A DNA stretch of 64,000 nucleotides from Streptomyces sp. NBC_01485 (GTDB taxonomy: Bacteria; Actinomycetota; Actinomycetes; Streptomycetales; Streptomycetaceae). Position numbers and translations under genes: made by a program. The stretch lies in contig NZ_CP109435.1 of NCBI RefSeq assembly GCF_036227125.1, positions 6,324,001-6,388,000 on the forward strand, in the 5' to 3' direction. Positions 17,213-24,316 of the stretch are shown piece by piece. Positions within the stretch are counted from its first letter, which is position 1. Every line of letters begins with the position of its first letter. The notes under the pieces were generated by a model. That model was not told the DNA's origin, ran no database searches, and was given only the letters and a program-made list of their open reading frames with translations.

Positions 17213-17995
17213 CTATGAGTGGGACGGCTCTACAGCCGCCGGCTTCTGTGCCTGCACGATGAACCAGTGCCGGCTCAGCCGGACGCCCTGATCGACGGTC
17301 ACCGCGGCGACATATCGATCGAATGCCTCCTTGTCCGCCGCCGAGTCGTAGTCGTCGACGATCGGCACCTGGTGCAGAAATGTGTCCAGATCGCCCGCCG
17401 AGTGGTAGAACTCCTCGAACCGGAACGCCTGGTTTCTTGTCACGACGAAGCCCGCATCGGACAGCTCTTGAGCGATCCCCTCCGACAAGGGCCTGCCGTT
17501 CCAGCTGCCGAAGTCCTGGCCGCGACCGAACGTTTCCTTCAGCTCGCGCGCGTCCTGCTCCCCGATCCCCATGTACACCACGAACCCACCGGGGCGGAGC
17601 ACCCGCTCGAACTCATGGGCGAACAGTGGACCGCGGCGGGAAGTGACCACATCGGCGTACCCGTCGGGCAGCCCCGTACGGGCGGCATCGCACAGATGGA
17701 ACGTGACGTGCGGCTGACCTGCCTGCGCTCGGTACCGCGCGGCGCATTCCAGCATCGACGGCGACAGATCCATCCCGATTGCGGCGCCGTACGCACGAGA
17801 GACGCGCAACAAACTACGCCCATCGGCGCAGCCGACATCCACCAGTCGGGCGTCCGGCACCCCCAGCGCAGTCACCAGTTCATCGAAGGCGGCGTCCGGG
17901 CGGCCGTCGGCGAATACGTCGGTGCTCCGCGCATCGCTGAGGTAGCCGCCGAACTGCTCGGCGACCCGGGAGTAGAACTCCGCGTCCATCGTCAT
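17213..17995 (-). CDS. Class I SAM-dependent methyltransferase
   Basis: A 260-aa Rossmann-fold methyltransferase. Motif I is LVDVGCADGR (51-60), the acidic strand is GMDLSPSMLE, and the post-motif is FERVLRPGGFVVYMG. It is the UbiE/Methyltransf_11 type, so the acceptor could be O, N or C and cannot be read from sequence. Its ATG overlaps the stop of the 65-aa peptide gene (ATGA at 17992-17995), and a second start 6 bases later is possible. As second gene of the deazapurine operon it is a likely tailoring enzyme. Confidence 0.88.
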   Translation of the reverse strand: MTMDAEFYSRVAEQFGGYLSDARSTDVFADGRPDAAFDELVTALGVPDARLVDVGCADGRSLLRVSRAYGAAIGMDLSPSMLECAARYRAQAGQPHVTFHLCDAARTGLPDGYADVVTSRRGPLFAHEFERVLRPGGFVVYMGIGEQDARELKETFGRGQDFGSWNGRPLSEGIAQELSDAGFVVTRNQAFRFEEFYHSAGDLDTFLHQVPIVDDYDSAADKEAFDRYVAAVTVDQGVRLSRHWFIVQAQKPAAVEPSHS

Positions 17996-18189
17996 CGGCC
18001 CTGCACCTTCCCCTGAGCCATGCTCAAGGAGAGGCCCTGGAGGGTGCGCCCCGGTCCCTTCCTCTTCCGTGGGAACTCCCTGACAAGGTCTACCGCTGTT
18101 GTCGCGGGGGTCTTTGTGCTGCGCTGCGATTCGGTTTGCGGGAGGTCGAGCACGGTGGGCGTCACCGCGGGCCGGGTCACTACGGTCAT
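17992..18189 (-). CDS. 65-aa basic peptide at the head of the deazapurine operon (unknown)
   Basis: A short gene not recognised as any family. Support: a strong site AAGGAG 8 bases before ATG 18189; its TGA overlaps the methyltransferase ATG (coupled translation); and it is the first gene of an eight-gene operon. The N-terminal part is Thr/Val/Pro-rich (TRPAVTPTVLDL). The C-terminal part is basic and Gly-rich (FPRKRKGPGRT, then QGKVQGR). There is no signal peptide, membrane segment or cysteine. It could be a modified precursor peptide, a carrier for amino-acid or deazaguanine addition, a translation-coupling leader, or an orphan protein. Nothing in the sequence decides between these. Confidence 0.6.
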   Translation of the reverse strand: MTVVTRPAVTPTVLDLPQTESQRSTKTPATTAVDLVREFPRKRKGPGRTLQGLSLSMAQGKVQGR

Positions 18190-18429
18190 TCGGACAACTC
18201 CTTGAGGGCTGTCCCCCCGAAAGGGGCCAAGGTCGGCAGGACCCAATGTCCGGTGCCGCCCTATCGGCCCGGCATCACGGCGTATCCACAGCGGGACAGG
18301 GCTGGGATAGGGCGGTGATAGCGCGAGCATGCGGCCGTGGCAGGCAGTTGGCCCACACTGGTTTCAGCAACGCCGGACGGATTACGAAACGGGTTGCGAG
18401 ACGGATCGCCCCAGCGAAGGAGAAGAGAG
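18190..18429. promoter_or_regulatory. Divergent promoter region of deazapurine operon and small secreted peptide
   Basis: 240 bases between the outward-facing 65-aa peptide gene and the 44-aa gene. It must hold the promoter of the deazapurine operon. A small hairpin (CCCC-CGAA-GGGG) lies about 25-40 bases upstream of the AAGGAG of the minus-strand operon, possibly in its leader. I see no unambiguous -35/-10 pair or SARP heptamer repeats by eye. Confidence 0.45.
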
Positions 18430-18564
18430 ATGGTCATCAAGAAGTTGCTGGCTGCCGCGGGGGTCGTCGTCGTGCTGGTCCTGGGTGCTGTAGGAAATCA
18501 GCACGGCGTGGAGCGGGGCCCGGTTGCCGCGACGCCGCCCGCCGACAACACGCCGTGGACGTGA
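18430..18564 (+). CDS. 44-aa small protein with N-terminal signal/membrane helix
   Basis: A short gene: ATG 18430 preceded by AAGGAGAAGAG. The protein has an MVIKK start, a hydrophobic core AAAGVVVVLVLGAVG, then a short polar Pro/Ala-rich tail (VAATPPADNTPWT). It looks like an exported small peptide or one-helix membrane protein. I recognise no family. It lies divergent from the deazapurine operon and tail-to-tail with the large AfsR-like regulator, 22 bases apart. A role as signal peptide or immunity factor is possible but only a guess. Confidence 0.55.
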   Translation: MVIKKLLAAAGVVVVLVLGAVGNQHGVERGPVAATPPADNTPWT

Positions 18565-18586
18565 CGGACCAGCATGCCTCCTGGTG

Positions 18587-21502
18587 TCAGCCGACCGACG
18601 TCACCGGCCCGCACAGGATGGCAACGATGTCAACCCGTACGGCAGCGGCCCCGCTGTGGTCAAGGATCCGCTCCCGGATCCTCGCCGATTGCGAGTAGTA
18701 CTGGACGGCCTGTTCCACGCGATGCAGGTGGGCATTGACCCGGCCGAGGTCGTGCAGCACATACCCCTCTCCGACCAGGTCGCCGCTCGCCCAGACCATG
18801 GAGAGGACCTCGAGCAGGGTCCGTTCCGCCGCCTCGTACTGCTGCTGGTACATCAGCATTTGGCCAAGCCGCCGCAGTGCGAGGGTCTGGCCCCGGACGA
18901 AGCCGGCCGACAGACAGATCCCGAGAGCCTCGTCGAGATACGAACGGGTTCGTACGAAGTCCGCTCGCCGCATCGTGATGTGTGCCATCTCGCCAAGCAC
19001 GTACGCCCGGCCAATGACGTCCCGCGCCCGCGCGAAGTAGCGCTCAGCGCTCTCGTAGAGGGCCAGCGCCCGATCGTCGTCACCGTGGTGCCGCTCGATG
19101 CGCGCCAGGTCACGCAGGCACAGTGCTTGACCGCTCGGCTCCCCGATCCGCTCGAAGATCTCCAAAGCGGTGCTGAGGTAAAGGCCTGCTGCCTCAGGCT
19201 CGCCCCGGTACAGGTGCAGGGTCCCCAACGAGCCGAGAACCGCCGCCTGGCCCCGCTCGTTGCCGGCCTCCTGTACCGCGGTCAGCGCTATCTGATGGGT
19301 GCGCTCCCAGAGTTCGGGATAGCCACGGGCCTCGAAGAGCGTCACCAGAGCCGTGGCCAGTTCCCAGCACAACTCGTCCAGCCCGGACCGGGCCGCCAAC
19401 TCGACCGCGTTCACCAGGTTGGTCTGCTCGCTCTCCAGCCACCCGAGCGGGTCGCGCAGGCACCGCTGTACATGGTCCTCCGGCGGATACCACCGTTCGG
19501 CCAGGCCCGTCACGATGGTGTACGCACCGCCGTAGATCTCTTTGTGTGCCCTCTCCACGAGCGCCATCCAGCCACCGACCATACGCCGCACTGCTCCGGC
19601 GCGTTCTGCCGCGGAAATCTCCGCCTGTAGCCGCTCGTGCGCGAACGTCCGCACGAGCTGCGACATTCCGCATCGGAACTGTCCGCCCTCGTTCATGGCG
19701 GCGATGTCGAGGAGCCTCATGTCGATGAGCGGTTCCAGCAGGTCAGCCGGGTGCGCCGTGCGGTCGTCGAGGAGGGCGGCCCCCAGCCAGCTCGGCATCT
19801 CCGTCCCCTCGGCCAGGCTGATCAGGCACAGCAGGCGGCGGTCGGCTGCCGCCAGGGCGTCGTAGCTGAGCGAAAGACTTGCCCGGACCGACAGTTCGCC
19901 GTATGCCAGCTCGTCCAACCGGCGGTGTTCGTTCTGGAGCCGGTGCCACAAGGAGGTCAGTGACCGGTGCGGGCGCGCGGCCAGGCGCGCGGCGATGATA
20001 CGCAGCGCGAGGGGCAGCCCCCCCACCAAGCATATGAGGGCCCGCGCCGCTTCCGGCTCGCGCTCCACTCGGCGCTCTCCAATGATCTGCCCCAGGAGCT
20101 GGACGGCCTGTTCCGGGCTCAGCGGCTCCACATCGAACCGGCGGGTGCCCGGCAGCGCCGTGAGCTGGCCGCGGCTGGTGACCAGCACACCGCTGCTGCC
20201 GGTTCCGGGCAGCAGCGGCATCACCTGTGACTCGCTCACCGCGTCGTCCAGCAACACCAGGATCCGGCGATCGGCCAGCAGGCTGCGGTACATCTCCGCG
20301 CGCTCGTCGAGCGCATCGGGTATGGCCTGGCCCGGTACGCCCAGCGCCCGGAGGAACCGCTCCAACGCCTGGGCGGGGCCCACGGGTTGTCCGCCCGGCC
20401 CTCGGAGCTCGCAGTAGAGCTGTCCGTCCGGGAAGTACTCGGTTGCGAGTCGGTGCCCCACGTGCCTGGCCAACGTGCTCTTGCCGACACCGGGTCCGCC
20501 AAGCATCAGGACCACTTTCAGTTGCCCCTTTTCCTGTCCCTCGGTGACGGCGTCGCAGACCGCTGAAACGGTCGTGTCGTCGGCTACGAAGTCGCCGATG
20601 TCGGCGGGAAGTTGCCTTGGGGTTACGCACAGGCCGGGATCGGCACCACGCTTTTGCGCCGCCTCAAAGAGGGGCGTCGCCACGAGAGAATGCGGTTCGG
20701 CCGGTTCAGCCAGTGCCTGGTCGGCGTCGTCGGTCAGGATCGCTTGCGCGAGGTCGCGTAGTTCCCTTCCCGGGTCCAGGCCCAGTTCTTCGGTGAGCAT
20801 CACGCGGCCCTGGTGGTAGATGTCCAGCGCCTCCGCCTGCCGGCCCGAGCGGTACAACGCCACCATGAGGTGCCCCCGCAGCCGCTCGCGCAGCGGATGG
20901 TTGGCGACAAGCTGCTGCAGTTCGCCGACCAGGTGCTTGTAACGGTCCAGCTCCAGCTCCAGCCGCATGCAGGTCTCCACAGCGTCCAGGCGGCTCTCGT
21001 CCAGTTGCGCTGCCGTACCGGCCAGGACTTCGCTGGGTACACCGGCCAGGCACCGGCCCCGCCACAGACCTGTCGCCGAGCGGAACAAGTCCACTGCGGG
21101 CGCCTTCAGACCATCACGGGCCAGGGCATGCGCCTGTGTCACCAGGCGCCGGAAGTTGCCGACGTCGGTCGCATCCTCGGGCGCCCTCAGGATGTACCCG
21201 CGAGCGCGGGTCTCGATGGTGGCGTCGACTCCCCCGTCCGCCAGCGCCTTGCGGAGCCGGGAGACGCAGATCTGCACCTGGGCGCGTGCGGTCTTCGGCG
21301 GATCGTGAGCCCAGATGACATCCACGAGATACGTGGTCTCCACCAGCCGGTTCAGTTCGAGCACCAGAGCCCCGAGGATGATCTCCTGGCGCCCCGGTGC
21401 CACGTAAACGGCCCCGAGCTCGCCGCTCACCTCAAGCGGCCCGAGCACCAGGAAAGGAGCCGCCGCCACGCCAGTTCCGTCGTAGCCTGCCGAGGCTGCC
21501 AT
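18587..21502 (-). CDS. AfsR-like regulator: SARP domain, NB-ARC ATPase and TPR repeats
   Basis: About 971 aa from the ATG at 21502; the frame is open to 21658 and the exact start is uncertain. Order: winged-helix SARP domain (LVLELNRLVETTYLVDVIW; VQICVSRLRKAL), activation domain to about 260, NB-ARC with P-loop GGPGVGKSTLARH and Walker B ILVLLDDAV, then C-terminal TPRs (GDDDRALALYESAERYFARA; GYVLHDLGRVNAHL). AfsR-type proteins integrate kinase and ligand signals and activate secondary metabolism. This is the last intact gene before the mobile-element scar, so it is probably the cluster's right end. The start 21502 has a weak AGGA upstream. Confidence 0.9.
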   Translation of the reverse strand: MAASAGYDGTGVAAAPFLVLGPLEVSGELGAVYVAPGRQEIILGALVLELNRLVETTYLVDVIWAHDPPKTARAQVQICVSRLRKALADGGVDATIETRARGYILRAPEDATDVGNFRRLVTQAHALARDGLKAPAVDLFRSATGLWRGRCLAGVPSEVLAGTAAQLDESRLDAVETCMRLELELDRYKHLVGELQQLVANHPLRERLRGHLMVALYRSGRQAEALDIYHQGRVMLTEELGLDPGRELRDLAQAILTDDADQALAEPAEPHSLVATPLFEAAQKRGADPGLCVTPRQLPADIGDFVADDTTVSAVCDAVTEGQEKGQLKVVLMLGGPGVGKSTLARHVGHRLATEYFPDGQLYCELRGPGGQPVGPAQALERFLRALGVPGQAIPDALDERAEMYRSLLADRRILVLLDDAVSESQVMPLLPGTGSSGVLVTSRGQLTALPGTRRFDVEPLSPEQAVQLLGQIIGERRVEREPEAARALICLVGGLPLALRIIAARLAARPHRSLTSLWHRLQNEHRRLDELAYGELSVRASLSLSYDALAAADRRLLCLISLAEGTEMPSWLGAALLDDRTAHPADLLEPLIDMRLLDIAAMNEGGQFRCGMSQLVRTFAHERLQAEISAAERAGAVRRMVGGWMALVERAHKEIYGGAYTIVTGLAERWYPPEDHVQRCLRDPLGWLESEQTNLVNAVELAARSGLDELCWELATALVTLFEARGYPELWERTHQIALTAVQEAGNERGQAAVLGSLGTLHLYRGEPEAAGLYLSTALEIFERIGEPSGQALCLRDLARIERHHGDDDRALALYESAERYFARARDVIGRAYVLGEMAHITMRRADFVRTRSYLDEALGICLSAGFVRGQTLALRRLGQMLMYQQQYEAAERTLLEVLSMVWASGDLVGEGYVLHDLGRVNAHLHRVEQAVQYYSQSARIRERILDHSGAAAVRVDIVAILCGPVTSVG

Positions 21503-21857
21503 GCGCACATCCTGTTTCTGTGGTAGCTGCCAGATCTGGTCCGGCTCGCGCGGTCGGGCAGCGGAAATCATGCTGGCCTGACTACTCAGCCGCAACCATT
21601 GGCCAATGTAAGTGCTGCCTGCATCGGCTAGATGCGTACCTGACGCGAAAGGTTCCATGGCTGATCACGGATGTCTCGAGACCGCTTGGCGGGCGATGCG
21701 CCGTGGTGGTCCTCAGGGGCACGTTCATGGTACATGCGCCTTCCCCGGTGAAGGTGGGCACGCGGTTATTGATCACGCGGCGAGCGTGAGTTCAGCGGTG
21801 TGGTGCCGGTGTTCTGAGGGGCCTCGCGTTTTCCGGACAGGCTTCTGACCGTTTATT
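21503..21857. other. Upstream region of the AfsR-like gene and edge of the IS remnant
   Basis: About 355 bases with no credible gene. It holds the probable promoter of the AfsR-like regulator. At its far end (21815-21857) it holds the presumed terminal part of the IS3-type remnant, including the stretch CTGTCCGGAAAAC read on the minus strand. No intact inverted-repeat pair can be matched because the other IS end is missing. Confidence 0.4.
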
Positions 21858-22200
21858 TCACGCGGCGATTCGCAACTTCTCGTACTCGGCGTGGACTTCG
21901 CGCGGAGGGCGGTAACCCACCGCCGAGTGGAGGCGTTTGCGATTTTACCAGAATTCGATGTAGCGAGTGATATCCTGCCGGGCGGCTTCGCGGGTCAGGT
22001 AAGTCACCCTTGATACGCGCTCGTTCTTCAGGGCGCCGAAGAACGATTCGGCCATGGCGTTGTCGAAACAGATCCCGGTGCGGCCGGAAGATCTGCGGAG
22101 CCCGAACCGGTCGAGCGTCTTCCCGAACTCGGCTGACATGTAGTTGCTTCCGCGGTCGGAGTGAAATATCGCGCCGGCCAAGAGGTTCCTGTTCCGTGCC
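21858..22200 (-). pseudogene. IS3-family transposase remnant (C-terminal rve/DDE part)
   Basis: Minus-strand coding resembles the OrfB integrase core: FHSDRGSNYMSAEF (second D of DDE), FDNAMAESFFGALKNE (the E) and YIEFW. The reading then meets TAA at 21945-21947, exactly where the family has WYNRKRLHS. The same frame continues as NRKRLHSAVGYRPPREVHAEYE and ends at TGA 21858-21860, so a TAC-to-TAA change has broken the gene. The N-terminal two thirds are missing: upstream of about 22200 the sequence becomes a recombinase gene on the other strand. It is not functional. Confidence 0.88.
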
Positions 22201-22457
22201 GCGTTACCTCGGACTACTCCACCCAGTTCCGTAAGGTGGTCAAGACCCTGGGTTACGAGTGGTCGCCCCATGATCTTCGCCACTGGTTCGCGACGACCGC
22301 TCTCAGCAAGGGTCTGCCACTGTTGGATGTATCCAGATGGCTCGGCCACGGCAGCATCAAGGAGACGGCGGACACGTACGCACACCTCACCCCGGACTCC
22401 ACCAGTCGGGCCGTCGAGGTGATGAACGAGGCGCTGAACCAGCACCGTGCTGACTAG
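22201..22457 (+). pseudogene. Tyrosine recombinase (integrase) C-terminal remnant
   Basis: About 85 residues of the catalytic domain of a phage/ICE-type integrase: WSPHDLRHWFATTALSKG (box with His-x-x-Arg), VSRWLGHGSIKETADTYAHL (His and the nucleophilic Tyr), then a short tail and a normal stop at 22455. The first catalytic Arg and the whole core-binding domain are absent, replaced by the IS3 remnant at about 22200. In actinobacterial integrative elements this gene usually sits at the element end next to its attachment site. No tRNA or attachment repeat is visible in the following 55 bases. Confidence 0.85.
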
Positions 22458-22513
22458 GTGCTGACTCGGGCCCCATGGGCTGACGTTTTCGCAGGTCGGA
22501 GGGGTTGTTTGAG

Positions 22514-23338
22514 ATGTGCGGACGGTATGCAGCGAGTCGCAGGCCCGAGGATCTCGCAGGGGTCTTTGAGATCGAGAAGTGGGAGCCCGAGGAGCCCGAA
22601 GAGGCCTGGGCGCCCGACTTCAACGTGGCGCCCACCAAGGAGGTGTACGCCGTTCTCGACCGTCCGTTGAAAGACGCCGCGGACAAGCGCCCGGTTCGGC
22701 AGTTGCGCAAGCTGAAGTGGGGGCTCGTGCCCTCCTGGGCGAAGACTCCCGAGGGCGGCGCCCGGATGATCAACGCGCGCGCCGAGACCGTGCACGAGAA
22801 GCCCTCGTACCGCCGTGCCTTCGCCGCCCGGCGCTGCATCCTGCCCGCCGACGGCTACTACGAGTGGGTCACCGGCAAGGACGAACGGGAGCTGGAGGTC
22901 GAGGGGAGGAAGAAGCGGCCGCGCAAGCAGCCCTACTTCGTGCTCCCGGCCGACGGTTCGGTCTTCGCGATGGCCGGGCTGTACGAGTTCTGGCGGGACC
23001 GCACCCTGCCCGACGACCATCCGCAGGGCTGGTGGGTGACCTGCTCGGTGATCACCACTGAGGCGGAGACCTCCCCGCTCGCCGTGGCCCCCGCCGACGG
23101 CCCGCACGCCCTGGCCGACATCCACCCCCGGATGCCGCTGATGCTCACCCCGGACCACTGGGACGCCTGGCTCGACCCGGCGCGCACGGACGCCGAGGAC
23201 CTGCGGTCGCTGCTCGAACCCCCGCCGGCCGGGCTGATGCGCGCCTACCCGGTGTCCTCGGCCGTCAGCAACGTCCGCAACAACGGCCCGGAGCTGCTGA
23301 CGGAGCTGGAGGGGCCCGAGGAGGGCACACTCTTCTGA
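22514..23338 (+). CDS. SOS response-associated peptidase (SRAP/HMCES/YedK family)
   Basis: A 274-aa protein that forms a stable crosslink with abasic sites in single-stranded DNA and shields them. The start must be the ATG at 22514 because the protein has to begin Met-Cys-Gly-Arg-Tyr, with Cys2 exposed as the nucleophile. Asn37 (NVAPT) and His204 (DIHPRMPLML) are the other active-site residues, and INARAET matches the family. It is the first intact gene after the mobile-element scar. It is followed after 1 base by a hydrolase gene, with which it forms an operon. Confidence 0.93.
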   Translation: MCGRYAASRRPEDLAGVFEIEKWEPEEPEEAWAPDFNVAPTKEVYAVLDRPLKDAADKRPVRQLRKLKWGLVPSWAKTPEGGARMINARAETVHEKPSYRRAFAARRCILPADGYYEWVTGKDERELEVEGRKKRPRKQPYFVLPADGSVFAMAGLYEFWRDRTLPDDHPQGWWVTCSVITTEAETSPLAVAPADGPHALADIHPRMPLMLTPDHWDAWLDPARTDAEDLRSLLEPPPAGLMRAYPVSSAVSNVRNNGPELLTELEGPEEGTLF

Positions 23339-23339
23339 C

Positions 23340-23975
23340 GTGAGCACCAAAACAGTCGAGGTCGAGACCGACGCCGGTACCGCCCGTCTCACCTGGCACC
23401 GCGCCGCGAAGCCGAGGCTCGTCCTCGCCGTCGGTCATGGGGCTGGTGGTGGCATCGAGGCCCGGGACCTTCAGGCCCTCGCCGCCGTGCTGCCCGGGCA
23501 CGGGGTGAGCGTCGCCCTCGTCGAGCAGCCCTGGCGGGTGGCCGGGAAGAAGGTCGCCACCGCGCCGAAGACCCTCGACGTCGGCTGGCGCGGGATCTGG
23601 CCGGCCGTCGCCGGGTCCGGCCTGCCGGTGATCTCCGGCGGGCGCTCGGCGGGCGCGCGGGTCGCCTGCCGTACGGCGACCGAGCTCGGCGCCCACGCGG
23701 TGCTCGCGCTGAGTTTCCCGCTGCACCCGCCGGGGCGGCCCGAGAAGTCCCGCGCCGCCGAACTGCTCGGCGCGGGGGTGCCCACCCTCGTCGTCCAGGG
23801 CGGCAACGACCCCTTCGGGAAGCCCGGGGAGTTCCCCGAGGGCGGGTACGAACTCCGCGAAGTGCCGTACGGCGACCACGGGTTCGCCGTGCCCAAGCGG
23901 GCCGCGATCACGCGGGAGCGGGCGCTGGAGATCGTCACCGCCGAAGTCGTCCGGTGGGTCGCGTCACTCGGGTAA
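23340..23975 (+). CDS. Alpha/beta hydrolase (KANL3/Tex30-like, dienelactone hydrolase family)
   Basis: A 211-aa hydrolase fold protein. The oxyanion segment is GHGAGGGIEARDL. The nucleophile is the Ser of GGRSAGARVA. The acid is in GGNDPFGKP, and the histidine in PYGDHGFAVP. The short length and missing lid are typical of the KANL3/Tex30 group, whose substrates are unknown. The start is GTG 23340, 1 base after the SRAP stop, so the two are co-transcribed. The sigma-R-type promoter for sigR begins just after its stop. Confidence 0.8.
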   Translation: MSTKTVEVETDAGTARLTWHRAAKPRLVLAVGHGAGGGIEARDLQALAAVLPGHGVSVALVEQPWRVAGKKVATAPKTLDVGWRGIWPAVAGSGLPVISGGRSAGARVACRTATELGAHAVLALSFPLHPPGRPEKSRAAELLGAGVPTLVVQGGNDPFGKPGEFPEGGYELREVPYGDHGFAVPKRAAITRERALEIVTAEVVRWVASLG

Positions 23976-23993
23976 GAGCGCGGGTAAGAGCGG

Positions 23994-24019
23994 GGAATGC
24001 GGAAAGGCGGCTCGCTGTT
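23994..24019 (+). promoter_or_regulatory. Sigma-R-type promoter upstream of sigR
   Basis: GGAAT (23994-23998) and GTT (24017-24019) separated by exactly 18 bases match the known SigR consensus GGAAT-N18-GTT. It precedes the extended SigR' start at 24152 by 132 bases. In S. coelicolor, sigR is autoregulated from such a promoter (sigRp2) under thiol oxidation. Confidence 0.85.
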
Positions 24020-24062
24020 GAGGCGGACAGAAGTGCTGAACGACCGGCGTCGATGCCGGTGG

Positions 24063-24134
24063 GATCAGCGAGATCTGTGAGATCAGTGAGATCAGTGAGA
24101 TCAGTGAGATCAGTGAGATCAGTGAGATCAGTGG
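24063..24134 (+). repeat. Tandem 9-bp repeat (GATCAGTGA) in the sigR leader
   Basis: Eight head-to-tail 9-base units: two variants (GATCAGCGA, GATCTGTGA), five perfect GATCAGTGA copies (24081-24125) and one GATCAGTGG. The array lies between the sigma-R-type promoter and the SigR' start, so it would be in the 5' untranslated leader of the stress transcript. Being a multiple of 3, it stays open in the sigR frame, where it would read Arg-Ser-Val repeats. Copy number could vary between strains. Confidence 0.95.
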
Positions 24135-24151
24135 GAGAGGAAGTCCGCCGC

Positions 24152-24316
24152 ATGGGTTCGACCATCTGCCCGGGCCGCAACAGCCGCGCTGAGCTGGACT
24201 GGACGGTCCTGCCCGCGGCCAGGACCGCCCCTGTTCGAGCGGCGGCCGGCACGGGTAGTCGTCTATCCTCCGATTCGAGTGGGATCGGTTTCGGTTCTGC
24301 CCGCGATCTTGAGGAG
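24152..24316 (+). other. N-terminal extension of the long SigR' isoform
   Basis: In frame with sigR, ATG 24152 is preceded by GAGAGGAAG at 9 bases and adds exactly 55 codons before the GTG at 24317. S. coelicolor is known to make an unstable, stress-induced SigR' with an N-terminal extension of about 55 residues from the sigRp2 transcript. The same architecture is conserved here. The extension begins MGSTICPGRN and contains one Cys. Confidence 0.8.

Noticed and set aside
22458..22513. tRNA or attachment site expected beside the integrase remnant
   Set aside because: No cloverleaf-like sequence or direct repeat is visible in the short gap before the SRAP gene.
23954..24151. Reading the 9-bp repeat as a coding Arg-Ser-Val tract of a still longer SigR
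   Set aside because: The frame is open, but a good ribosome-binding site and ATG occur only at 24152, matching the known 55-codon extension; the repeat is better placed in the untranslated leader.
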